Source: Endomychus coccineus (taxonomy: Eukaryota; Arthropoda; Insecta; Coleoptera; Endomychidae). From it: a stretch of 64,000 nucleotides of DNA. Of this stretch, positions 11,976 to 21,325 are shown in pieces. Location of the stretch: the NCBI GenBank assembly GCA_958510875.1, contig CAUEHT010000001.1, forward strand, positions 186,001 to 250,000. Reading direction: 5' to 3'. Made by a program: the position numbers and the translations under genes. The number at the start of each line of letters is the position of its first letter. The stretch's first letter is position 1. The notes under the pieces were generated by a model, which saw only the letters and a program-made list of their open reading frames with translations, was not told the origin of the DNA and did not search any database.

Positions 11976-12540
11976 ATGGACACGACAGATTCAGATATTT
12001 CAACTGAGTCCATGATGGCAACAAGCTCGGACGAAGGAGAAAACATAGTGTTTAGAATTCGTCGTCCAAAAACGTACAAGATACGAATAAACACATTTGA
12101 CGCTTGGTCGGACTTCGAATTTTATTATAGATTTCGATTAACTAAAGAAGCAGATTTAACAATATTGAACCATATTCAAAACCAAATTTCTTCACTTTCT
12201 AATAGGTATTATGTGATATTTAGGATGTAAAATACAGCATTTATATTTTGTTTCAGAGGTGGAGCTGTTAAACCCGAAACTAAGCCTTTACTAACTTTAC
12301 TTTTTTACGCTACAGGAAATATGTTAGTGACTGTAGCTGATTTTGTAGGAGTATCAGTGGCGTCTGCTTCTCGTATAATAAAATTAGTTACTGCTGCTAT
12401 CGCTTTCTTAAGAGCGGGCTTAATTAAAATGCCACAAAATAGAGAGGTTATAGTTGCTGAGGAATTGTACACAAAGGTATGTTTTCCGCAATGGTGTGGA
12501 GTGTTTGATTGTACCCATATTCGTATAATATCACCTGGTA
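11976..12540 (+). pseudogene. Truncated Harbinger transposase (H5)
   Basis: The N-terminal half of a second, different Harbinger transposase. Exon 1 is 11976-12205 and exon 2 starts at 12257. The intron is GT/AG, and the joined frame runs through the family HTH (LVTVADFVGVSVASASRII) to the first catalytic region, VFDCTHIRIISPG. Similarity stops at about 12535-12540, before the second Asp and the Glu, so it cannot be catalytic. The break coincides with the outer edge of the errantivirus LTR, which suggests insertion of that element into H5. The other half is not seen on the right side of the nest. Confidence 0.8.
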
Positions 12541-12973
12541 CTTACTGTTTTACTTTAATGACATAAAAACTTTAATATATAGAAAATTGTGTGGTTTTCT
12601 CTATAACGAAAATAATTTACTCAACGAGTTTTATTTCAGGTCCGATGAAATAACTTTTTAAAAAGAATTGAAACTTACTACATTTATTGAGCAATTTCAA
12701 AGCTTCAATGTTAAATACAGTAATGATTTGAAAATTACAATGATAAATTAACAGCAATGTTAAAGCTACTAACTCTCATAAAGTAATGATGATTATTACA
12801 AGTCGATTCTTATATTTATACTACTTGAACACCTGTTGACCTTGTTGGTCGTCATGCCATGTATTAGTCATAGTTTTACGTTGAATTCAATGATTAACAC
12901 TTTATTCTATTGTCTTATATCTATTAGTCATCATGACTAACACAGCAGGCCCGTACTTATAGGATACATAACT
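12541..12973 (-). repeat. Putative 3' LTR of an errantivirus
   Basis: Downstream of the env remnant on the minus strand comes a purine-rich tract (GAGGAGGGACG) followed by AGTTATG at 12973. AGTT at the LTR start is characteristic of errantiviruses. Inside are a TATAAATATAAG box and an AATAAA signal. The outer edge near 12541 is set only by where the Harbinger H5 coding similarity stops. The TSD cannot be checked because the partner side is missing. Confidence 0.5.
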
Positions 12974-13011
12974 CGTCCCTCCTCAATTTGAAACATTAAG
13001 GGTAAATCCCT

Positions 13012-14432
13012 TTAATTTTTCAATTGAATACTGTCTATGGGTATTTCTATGTCTGCGATTCTCTTTTTTCTTTGAATCATCCTCTTCTTCACAATACTAC
13101 GTGCGAAGCACAAGACTACCAAAATTAGGATCACATATAGAATTATCGTCCACACACTTATTCCATTATGATTCACTTTCACAGGTTTGATCGATTGGAT
13201 TAGTTTCTTATTATTGTTCATTTGTTGAATAAATGAATGTATCTCTTCCAATTCGATGTTTTCGAGTTGAAGTGGTGTTTCGGTTGGTTTATTTTTTATT
13301 TCGGTTGTTTCTATCTTTATATTTGGCACTTCAACGTATGTTTGTTCCATTCCTGAATTTTGATATGTTCTTATAGTTTCTTCTTTTATTCGTAGACTAC
13401 AGCCTTCTGGTATTGTTACAACATTGCTACCTTTTATTATGTTTTTATATTCGTTGTTTTTGCATTTCACAGTGACTGTTGTTTCCTTTGGTACTACAAC
13501 AATCCATTTATTGTCCGTTATCTTCTGAATTTTGTTTTCCATTATCTTCATTGGCTTGGGATGACATTTGTTATAATTTTGGGAAAATGATAATAGTTGA
13601 GGCTCGCATGGGCTGTTGTCTGTTACGATATTGGTGTTCCTTGATTCACATAGGTATTCACTTTTCTTGATTCCTCGACATTCTTTATTGCACATGGCGT
13701 ATCTGTTTTTATTCAGAATTAGGTATTTGGTTTGTGGTATTATTGATTGGAATTGGGATTCTCGTTTGATTGGGAATGCAAATAGATGATAATAGTTGTA
13801 AAATTCTGATTCTACTAATGGTATCTGAAGAATAAATACAAGTTCCTTATTTTTTATGTATCCTTTTAATTTATTATTTTTTCAAATAACAAAATAGTTT
13901 CGATTATGGGTTCATATGGCAATTTACTTTTTGAAATTAATGGCTTAATGCTTATCAATTCTTATAATAATTCTCTTGATTCAATTAATGATGTGTGAGA
14001 TGTATTTAACTTGGCAAACACTACAGCATTTTCTAAAGTATCTAGGATTTTACCTGTTGTCTCTAAAGCTAAATTGATTTGCGTAAACACATTGATTGAC
14101 ATTACTAGTGAATATAGATCTGATTCTGTTTGATTAATTAAATTACTTAATTCATCAATTTTTATTTTCAATGTTTCTTGATTATACGATAGTTTATCAA
14201 TTGTTACATTTATTCGTTTTGTTGTTTCAATAGTCAAGGATATTTGGTTTTCTAATGCCTGTTTTATCTGTTGTTGATTACCGTTTAATTGACTTATTGC
14301 ATTGTCATATTTGTCAGCATCATCTTGATCTAAATTTCCCGTTATAGCTTTGATTATATTTCCTAATCCATTTATTAAACCTCTTTTTTTCCTAATTTCA
14401 GTGTTGGGTATTAATCGATTGATTTGATTATC
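13012..14432 (-). pseudogene. Errantivirus envelope (Baculo_F type) remnant
   Basis: The envelope glycoprotein of insect errantiviruses resembles baculovirus F proteins and mediates membrane fusion. The sequence shows a furin-type RKKR site near 14390 and, just after it, a hydrophobic GLINGLG fusion-peptide-like segment. A long heptad-rich region follows. The last part (13012-13695) has Cys-rich ectodomain sequence and a single membrane anchor (WTIILYVILILVVLCF) near 13140, then a basic tail. The reading is interrupted: one block closes at 13962 and the next opens in another register near 13695. The N-terminal surface part is absent, because Polinton Y begins exactly where the coding similarity stops (14433). 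It is a decayed gene in a genome, not a functional envelope. Confidence 0.8.
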
Positions 14433-15150
14433 AGTAGATGTGCTAGGCCGGTTCGGCACCAAAATCGATCTTTTTTGCATGTAAATCTCCATAAGGAAGT
14501 CTAAGGTTAATTTTACCGAAAACGGTCCCCTTCAAGGTCATCCAGAATCACGCATGCGCAGTCATATCGATGGGGTAGGTAGTCTATGGTTCTGGAAGTC
14601 TGTGAACTAGTCATCTGTCTATGGTTCTTCCCAAACTATGGCCGGGACAATCTGGAGTCTGTGAATTAGTTATCTGTCTATGGTTCTTCCCTAACTATGG
14701 CCAGGACAATCTGAAGTCTGTGAACTAGTAATCTGTGTATGGTTCTTCCCTAACTATGGTCTGGATAATCTGAAGTCTGTGAACTACTCATCTGTGTACT
14801 CATATTCTACTGATGTGCTAGGCCGGTTCGGCACCAAAATCGACCTTCTTTGCATGTAAATCTCCATAAGGAAATCTAAGGTTCATTTTACCGAAAACTA
14901 AGGTTCAAATTGTCAGAAAACGGTCCATTCCAAGGTCATCCACAATCACGCATGCGCAGTCATATCGATGGGGTAGGTAGTCTATGGTTCTGGAAGTCTG
15001 TGAACTAGTCATCTGTCTATGGTTCTTCCCAAACTATGGCCGGGACAATCTGAAGTCTGTGAACTAGTAATCTGTGTATGGTTCTTCCCTAACTATGGTC
15101 TGGATAATCTGAAGTCTGTGAACTACTCATCTGTGTACTCACATTCTACT
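14433..15150. repeat. Tandem duplication of the outer left TIR of Y
   Basis: A block starting GATGTGCTAGGCCGG at 14437 recurs at 14812. The TIR landmark AGGTAGTCTATGG occurs at 14577 and again at 14975. Between the copies are small indels: the second copy has a short insertion and lacks one inner repeat of about 66 bp. The junction at about 14811 shows short microhomology (GA). Within each copy, a unit containing AGTCTGTGAACTAGTAATC repeats two to four times. Confidence 0.8.
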
Positions 15151-15163
15151 GAAATGATTTTTT

Positions 15164-15229
15164 CTACACACATAAGGATTCGAACCCGGGAAATAAACTC
15201 TTAAGTTAGGCGGCTTAACCGCGGAGGAT
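15164..15229 (-). other. tRNA-like module (shortened), left TIR of Y
   Basis: Minus-strand sequence with the B box GGTTCGAATCC in a T-arm-like setting and a shortened D-arm region (GCGGTTAAGCCGCC). It pairs in position with 47459-47522 in the right TIR. It resembles its neighbour at 15284-15355 but lacks part of the D arm. The 3' end does not pair with the 5' end, so it is not a normal tRNA. Confidence 0.5.
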
Positions 15230-15283
15230 TTGAAACAATTTAATATAGTATATAAGCACTTCTACTGAAAATGAAATATTTTT

Positions 15284-15355
15284 CTACACACACGGGAATC
15301 GAACCCGAGAAATAAATTCCAAAGCCAACACCTCAACCGCTCAGCTATGGAGGAC
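15284..15355 (-). other. tRNA-like module, left TIR of Y
   Basis: The minus strand reads like a tRNA body: a 5' GTCCTCC, the A box TAGCTGAGCGGTC, an anticodon-arm-like GTTGGCTTTGGAATT, then a T arm CGGGTTCGATTCCCG whose stem pairs. These are the two internal RNA polymerase III promoter elements. The acceptor ends do not pair. The counterpart in the right TIR is 47332-47402. Confidence 0.55.
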
Positions 15356-16289
15356 TTGAGAACAAGTGATTTTAATGTTGTAGATATAACCGCGGGTAGT
15401 CGAGTGATAAGTGTAAGTATATTGATTGCAGTCTATGTGGTACAGGTAGTTGTTTGTCGTGTGGGTGTTTGAACACGAAGGGAGATGAAGTGTCGGGGCC
15501 TACAGCGAGGTATGGAATGTGAGGCTGCTTCTTCATAGCGTCAGTCACAGGGTTTTGGAAGAGTTATAATGGTGTTGATTGTATATGTAGTCAGTCACCT
15601 GATTTTGAAAGAGGCTGCCACGCAGGTCTTCATTGAGGTATCATGGGAGGGCTGCTGCTCCTTCATCGGAATGAGGTGCATAGATGGAATGTTATACAGT
15701 ATGGAAATGATATCTTCTGCATGAGCATTTCTCGAAAACGGAATGTTTATAAGGGAATTACTTTCATGACGTTCATTCGAGCCGCCTATACCTTATTTCA
15801 ACTTGATTGCTATATTACAAAAATGTGATTTCAATCATCTTGAACATATAGATATATGGATATTATTTTCAGTTTACAAAATGGAGTTGGGGGACTGCAA
15901 TGAGATATGGAATGTGAGGTTATACAGATTGTTTATGCATAACGTCAGTCACGCGGATTTGAACGAAGCTGTCGCGAGAGTCTTCAACGAGGTGTGGTCT
16001 CCAACGAGGCGGGTGTGTAGATGGGATGTGAGGTTATACAGAGTGTGTAGGTATAATGATGTCAGTAGATGAACATGACTACTTCGGGACCAGGATATCC
16101 GGTCTCCACTTCCGGTCTAGCTGTCGATGTGCATCCGGTGTGAGCTTGTCCTTATCAGTTTTGAAAGGATGTAGGTGATAAGGATTTTATTTGTAAAGAG
16201 TATACAGGGTGTGTATAAAAAGTGTGTCACATGAAAGAGTATACAGGATGTGTATAAAAAGTGTGTCACATGTACAGGATCACTTGACT

Positions 16290-16930
16290 ATCACATGACA
16301 GTTGTCATAACAGACCTAGGGTACAGATTGCTTCGTAGAGATGTCGCCACCAAAGTGACAGCTGTCATGGCGGACCTAAGGTACAGATTGCTTCGTGCAG
16401 ATGTCGCCACCAAGAGACAGCTGTCATGGCGGACCTAAGGTACATATTGCTTCGTGGAGATGGCGCCACCAAGTGACAGCTGTCATGGCGGCCCTAAGGT
16501 ACAGAATGCTTCGTGCAGATGTCGCAAACACATGACAGCTGTCATGGCGGACCCAAGGTACAGATTGCTTCGTGAAGATGTCAGCACCACGTGACAGCTG
16601 TCATGGCGACCCTAAGGTACAGGCTGCTTCATGGAGATGTCGCCACCACATGACAGCTGTCATGGCGGACCAAAGGTACAGGTTGCTTCGTGTAGGTGTC
16701 ACCACCACGTGACAGCTGTCATGGTGGGCTAAAGGTACAGGCTGCTTCGTGTAGGTGTTACCACCACGTGACAGCTGTCATGGTGAGCTAAAGGTACAGG
16801 CTGCTTCGTAAAGGTGTCACGTGACAGATGTCATGGCGGACCGAAGGTACAGGCTGCTTCGTGTAGGTGTCACCACCACGTGACAGCTGTCATCGAAGGT
16901 ACAGGCTGCTTCGTGTAGGTGGCGCCACCA
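16290..16930. repeat. Minisatellite in left TIR of X
   Basis: About eleven degenerate units of roughly 60 bp, each containing the palindrome TGACAGCTGTCA, then GGCGGACC, AAGGTACAG and GCTTCGTG. The units differ by small changes and some are truncated. The array in the other TIR is longer (29405-30275), so the two arms have drifted in copy number. Confidence 0.9.
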
Positions 16931-17431
16931 GTTTGGCTCGTCCGACTCGTGCGAATCCAAGATGACAGTCTGCTATCACAGGGCAGACGTGTGACGTCAC
17001 AGCATAAAGGTACAGACTGCTTCGTGGAGGTGTCGCCACCAGTTCGACTCGTCCGACTCATGCGACTTGTACGGTTTTGAAATCACATGATCTGTCACGC
17101 GGTGAGATATGGTGTCTGTCACTTCGACGGAGTGTCTGTCACAAAGTGTCATAGTGGCTATCACGTACCATAGAGCTGAAGGTTTTAGAGCTAACCCAAC
17201 TCAAAACCATAGAGCATCATGGTGGTGGAAAGAGTTGTCATGGTGTCTGTCACGTGAGGTCTTCATCGAGGTGTCATGTCGCGTCTTGGAGGGTGTGACG
17301 TGGTGGATCCATGAAGCATCTGTCACGCGAACTGTCATGACGGATCTATGAATGTCAACCATAGCTTTATAGGTATCGAATGAAAAGTCTTGATATGCAG
17401 AATGTTAATTTTATTGAATTGAAGATCCTGC

Positions 17432-17620
17432 GATCATAGTTTACCAACGATGATGACGTCACGAGAGGCATTCATTGTTTCAATCCGGCGACCATAGTTT
17501 ACCAACGATGATGACGTCACTGCTTCGAACCGATGACAGTAACTGATTCAATCCGGCGACCATAGTTCACGAACGATGATGACGTCATCATCGTTCACGA
17601 ACTATGATGGTCAGATGAGG
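17432..17620. promoter_or_regulatory. CRE-type motif array at inner end of X left TIR
   Basis: Three copies of CCATAGTTTACCAACGATGA-like sequence run into TGACGTCA, centred near 17457, 17515 and 17583. The third is part of a longer imperfect palindrome (GATGATGACGTCATCATC). TGACGTCA is the cAMP-response element consensus bound by bZIP factors. Further single copies without the full CRE occur at 18508-18540 and 19741-19770. A function as promoter, enhancer or replication signal is inference. Confidence 0.6.
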
Positions 17621-17912
17621 AATGAAATGCGAGAAATAATAATGATATCTACTCATTATTCATCACATTGATATTGAGGACTCTATGTGTAAAAGTGAAT
17701 AGTTGGAGGTTATGATAAAGATATCCAGTAAGTTTGTAAATGTGTCATTATGCATATATCTTTTGAAGAATACACACGTATACTTTGAAAATTTGTGGAG
17801 AAAGTTCATGAACTAAGAAGAGACTTGAATTTTTACGAAGATGAAATAAAAGTTATAAGACTGTTGAATACATTTACAAGTGTAAAAAGTGAAGATAATG
17901 ATGGGAGTGGGG

Positions 17913-18401
17913 ATGTTAAAAACAAATTTCGTGATTCTAACCACAATTCTGAATGGTATTCTATACGCGAACGTTCCCCAACACGTTGAGCGCATTTATA
18001 TTTGTCTGAAGGATGTTGCAACCGATGGTGGTGGGGGGTGTAACCGTACCGAATGGATTCCGATGAATTTTAGAAAAATCAACGATAATCAATTAGAGGT
18101 ATTCGCATTCAACATTCCTCAAGACAATCGTACCACCATACATTATAAACTTAAACTTTTATTCTTTGATCGGAGTGAGGGAGATATGGCTGAATGGCAA
18201 TTGCTCCAACAATCATCATGTTTACCACATGTCATACAAAAGACAATATCAACACCATCCACACGTACATCATCCTCACTAGACGAAGAAATTTCTAAAA
18301 TTTTCGCAATTTTGTATGCAATTTTATCTTCTTTATCAGTACTAATGTTGAAAATGTTTGTTAAATATGTAAAGAAGGCTATTTACCATGTAAATAAATG
18401 A
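17913..18401 (+). CDS. Unknown membrane protein of Polinton X
   Basis: This is the only plus-strand gene of X, just inside the left TIR. The start at 17913 gives 162 aa with a signal-peptide-like N-terminus (FVILTTILNGILYA); an upstream in-frame ATG at 17889 is possible. An ectodomain of about 105 residues with paired Cys follows, then a Ser/Thr-rich stalk and a C-terminal hydrophobic segment (IFAILYAILSSLSVLML) before a basic tail. The topology is type I with a short cytoplasmic end. No family was recognised. A surface-exposed membrane protein next to capsid genes could act at entry or exit of a particle, but this is only inference. The reading frame is intact. Confidence 0.6.
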   Translation: MLKTNFVILTTILNGILYANVPQHVERIYICLKDVATDGGGGCNRTEWIPMNFRKINDNQLEVFAFNIPQDNRTTIHYKLKLLFFDRSEGDMAEWQLLQQSSCLPHVIQKTISTPSTRTSSSLDEEISKIFAILYAILSSLSVLMLKMFVKYVKKAIYHVNK

Positions 18402-18641
18402 TTGTATGAAGATATAAGTGTTTTAATAAAACAAAAGGAATGATAACAATAATTCCGATATATGGTGATAACTTCACTACTTCAAACCGGTGATGGTAAG
18501 TAATTCAATCCAGAGACCATAGTTTACGAACGATGATGAACACTTGAATGATGAAACATACATATAAACATTAACGCAAGCGCATTTCATAGTTACCTCG
18601 GTTTTATTTTTTTTTTGAAATAATAGAAGAACTTAATATGT

Positions 18642-19180
18642 TTACATCAATATATTGACATTATCATTTGCTAGTTCATAAGCTACATTTTTGTGATTGA
18701 TAACACATTCTATCAATGACTCGATGTTGATATCACTAATCAATTGTTCACCCCCCTCTTCTTCTGCGGCATGAATAATATTTCCTCTTGCATACCATTT
18801 CAAATCGCGGCGGAAATTCTGTTTCACTTCGTTACCAATATCGATAGCATCACGCCAACCATCCTCCTGTCGACGCATTAGGTACCATTCTGGTCTCATA
18901 TCATTCGATGTTCGATATAATCCTAAATAATATATATTATATAAATTTTATTATAAAAAACAAAGTAATTACCTAAATTTCGTCTCTTTCCGAAATTTAT
19001 AGGAGGTGGAACAATATTTGGTGCAATGTTATTCCGTAAGGTGATAACATTCATTTGAATTTGTTGAGATAAGCGTTGAGATCGTTCTTTCGCAAGACAT
19101 TCACGTTCCTCAGCTCTTTGACGTTCTTGTTGTTCATAGAATTTCTCGTACTCACAATATTTCATCATAATAAATTTCAT
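18642..19180 (-). CDS. Unknown two-exon coiled-coil protein of X
   Basis: Minus strand. Exon 1 runs from about 19180 (Met codons at 19168 and 19165) to 18977. It is followed by GTAATTAC and a 50-bp intron ending in TTTAG, then exon 2 from 18926 to 18642. The joined protein begins with a Glu/Arg/Gln-rich coiled coil (ERQRAEERECLAKERSQR) and ends with an acidic, leucine-rich tail. No catalytic motif was recognised. It follows the BRO-like gene at 19211-19498 by about 30 bp in the same direction and may be its C-terminal part or a co-expressed partner. A spliced gene inside a virus-like element is notable and points to nuclear transcription. Confidence 0.5.
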
Positions 19181-19210
19181 TAACGAAAACAGTTCACGTA
19201 ACTCGATGAC

Positions 19211-19498
19211 TTAAGGAGTTCGCATTTGCATCAATAATGATTCGAAATCAATAGCATCTAGAACATAATATTTCTTTCGTGCATCAGTCTTATCACAAAT
19301 TTCTAAATGGTGTATATGCGGGTTTTTCCTCAACAATCTTGTTATAACACCCTTTTTAGCATGATATTTTTTGCCGCGATAACCTAACCAATCCAATAGA
19401 TCTTCATTCATCAGAACGCATTGGTTTAGTTGAATATTCCAAAATAAATAGTTTCTTTTATCGTTTCTTATATCGATCCCAAATTTTAGACACTTCAT
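19211..19498 (-). CDS. BRO/MSV199-like domain protein of X
   Basis: A 95-aa protein starting at ATG 19498. The segment LLDWLGYRGKKYHAKKGVITRLLRKN resembles the MSV199/BRO N-terminal domain of entomopox- and other large DNA viruses of insects, which usually binds DNA. Here it stands alone and short; family members usually have a second C-terminal domain. The next gene, 18642-19180, with its coiled coil, may supply that part. The identification rests on pattern only. If right, it is probably a DNA-binding regulator acting in the nucleus. Confidence 0.45.
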   Translation of the reverse strand: MKCLKFGIDIRNDKRNYLFWNIQLNQCVLMNEDLLDWLGYRGKKYHAKKGVITRLLRKNPHIHHLEICDKTDARKKYYVLDAIDFESLLMQMRTP

Positions 19499-20071
19499 TA
19501 ACTGTTAACTTAATAAAATTGTTGGTGGACCATGTAGCCACATTTGAATCACGAACGCACGCTGCTAAGTTCATTTTTATAACTGAACATTTTCTGAAAT
19601 GATTCTCTCTTACATACGTGAGAACGTGAACGTGAATAGTGAGGGTGGGGGGTAACTCTCCGTTTCGATCTCATTGCAAACGTTGATAACTGAATGATAA
19701 CGTGACCAGTTGTTTCAATTTGTTTCATTTCCAGCAACCGACTACCATAGTTTACAAACTATGATCGTCGGATGTTTACATCACCACCTACCGTTTGAGA
19801 AATAAAATATCAAATATAATAATAATAATAACATTTATTGAGAAAAATACATTTTGATAGTACATCATTTAGAACTAAAATTATAACATTATGATTCATC
19901 ACCTGGTTCTTCACACCAACTTCCGAACTGATCCTGTAATCGGAGAATACTCCATTATACGATCGTTAATGATGATTCAATAAGCCCTGGGGAAATTCAG
20001 GAAACTTTCCATCTCTAGTTTGACGTCAACTGTTGATGACTTTATAGCATCGTTTTGTTTTGAACAGTCAA
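19499..20071. other. Spacer in X without supported gene
   Basis: This lies between the major capsid gene and the BRO-like gene. It contains one degenerate copy of the CCATAGTTTACAAACTATG motif (19741-19770) and AT-rich repeats of AATAATAATAA. A 62-codon minus-strand ORF at 19549-19737 shows no motif. Confidence 0.5.
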
Positions 20072-21103
20072 TCAAAAAATTGCTCTATTCTTGAATGCCA
20101 TATAATCTAACATGGGCTCACTTATTATTCTATTTGAAAATGTTTTCTGGAAATCATAGTACATCTGGTATGCTTCCACGTATTGCTGGTCTGTGAAATT
20201 CAATTTCATTGCTTCATATGGATAACACTCTGAATTCAAGTATAATTTTACATTTAGCAAGTTTATATTATCGAAATATGCACTGTGCTTAACAGGATTA
20301 TTTTTTCGATCAGTTTGGAAAGCTAGAATCACATATCTAGGACGTTCCAAATTCATTGATGTTTTAACAGCCCAAATGTCGCGACTGCTCTCCTTCATCA
20401 ACGGATTTTCATGCAGATCCCAACTACGGAATGGAATCAAAATAGGCTTCTCAGCACTCAAATTCCCCAACATTTGAAATTTAACTTGATCACTTGGAAA
20501 CACATGTCGCACTTTTAATGCTATCGTCTTCACATTTATTTTAGCCGTTTTTGTGCCTGTGCTATTAGTATAGCAATCGTTATCGGTTCGAGACCTTATC
20601 AAGCGCAGCTTATGTTTACTACTCAAAACTTTGTTATAGTCAATGAATAGGCCTAGTAGAAAATTCAACGGTATCCATAAATTGATTTTATTATTGTAGA
20701 CTGAACTCAATGCATCCTTAAATGACCATCCAGAAATAGCTAGAGGTATAGATTCATATTTGGCATATGTTAGATAAGCTCTGATGGTGCTGACAATACC
20801 AGGATCACGTACTTTGTCTATCTCTTTTCCATTCAATTCATAACTGATATATTCGAAGAGAAACGCTCCGAAATTGTTCGTTAGTTTACATTCACCATCA
20901 CCACTTGCTTCTGGCTGGAATTCTGCCTCGATGAATGAAGCAGACGAGGCCAAATCTACCAACACATCTTGTTGATTGATTAATATCTCAATTTCATCGC
21001 TGTTGCCAAAAGATGTTGTGTGGGGATAGTAGGTATGAGTTTCTTCTCGGATGATGTCTTCATTGAAGTTTGGCTCGTTGAATATTTGAAGTTTTTCCGA
21101 CAT
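20072..21103 (-). CDS. Polinton major capsid-like protein
   Basis: A 343-aa protein from ATG 21103. The N-terminal pattern (YPHTTSFGNSDEIEILI, then LVDLASSASFIEAEF) matches the family often labelled F54H12.2-like in invertebrate genomes, which corresponds to the double jelly-roll major capsid of Polintons. A capsid subunit would assemble the icosahedral shell. Many family members are longer, but there is no internal stop or frameshift here. It stands directly after the minor capsid gene in the same direction, the usual Polinton order. The end YMAFKNRAIF is followed by a normal TGA-type stop region. Fold-level confirmation needs structure prediction. Confidence 0.75.
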   Translation of the reverse strand: MSEKLQIFNEPNFNEDIIREETHTYYPHTTSFGNSDEIEILINQQDVLVDLASSASFIEAEFQPEASGDGECKLTNNFGAFLFEYISYELNGKEIDKVRDPGIVSTIRAYLTYAKYESIPLAISGWSFKDALSSVYNNKINLWIPLNFLLGLFIDYNKVLSSKHKLRLIRSRTDNDCYTNSTGTKTAKINVKTIALKVRHVFPSDQVKFQMLGNLSAEKPILIPFRSWDLHENPLMKESSRDIWAVKTSMNLERPRYVILAFQTDRKNNPVKHSAYFDNINLLNVKLYLNSECYPYEAMKLNFTDQQYVEAYQMYYDFQKTFSNRIISEPMLDYMAFKNRAIF

Positions 21104-21325
21104 TGTAACCAAGGGACTTCAAAAAATTGATATTTTCCAATGATAGTGATGCAGAAGCAACCTTCTCCCTTGAACTCGTTGTAGATAATGACTGATGACC
21201 ACTATGGGTATGTCTTTTATTGCTGAAATCCAAACCCATGTTCTCAAGTGATGGCTACTGCAACAACAACCTTCTCAGATGAATTCTTTTCCTATAATGA
21301 GTGGTGGTGAGTATTGGATTATTAT

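Larger units (their letters stand above)
15151..16063. repeat. Left TIR of Y, outer part up to the X insertion
   Basis: Matches the reverse complement of about 46677-47555 almost base for base, including the two tRNA-like modules and the phrase CACGCAGGTCTTCA. The partnership ends at GATGTC (16058-16063), where element X begins. The ORFs here are not conserved as proteins in the partner TIR and are not called. Confidence 0.85.
16064..17666. repeat. Left TIR of X
   Basis: Mirrors 28695-30491, and beyond element Z also 26683-26728. Order from the end inward: unique 220 bp containing GGATATCCGGTCTCC, two copies of a GTATACAGGGTGTGTATAAAAAGTGTG unit, a minisatellite of about 60-bp units, a GC-richer part, then three copies of the CRE-type motif. 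No coding gene is supported here. Confidence 0.9.

Noticed and set aside
15164..15355. Genuine tRNA genes
   Set aside because: A and B boxes are present, but acceptor stems do not pair and one copy lacks part of the D arm; called tRNA-like only.
15643..17351. Several plus-strand ORFs of 60-90 codons in the TIRs
   Set aside because: No motif, not maintained in the mirror copies, and shifted by minisatellite indels.
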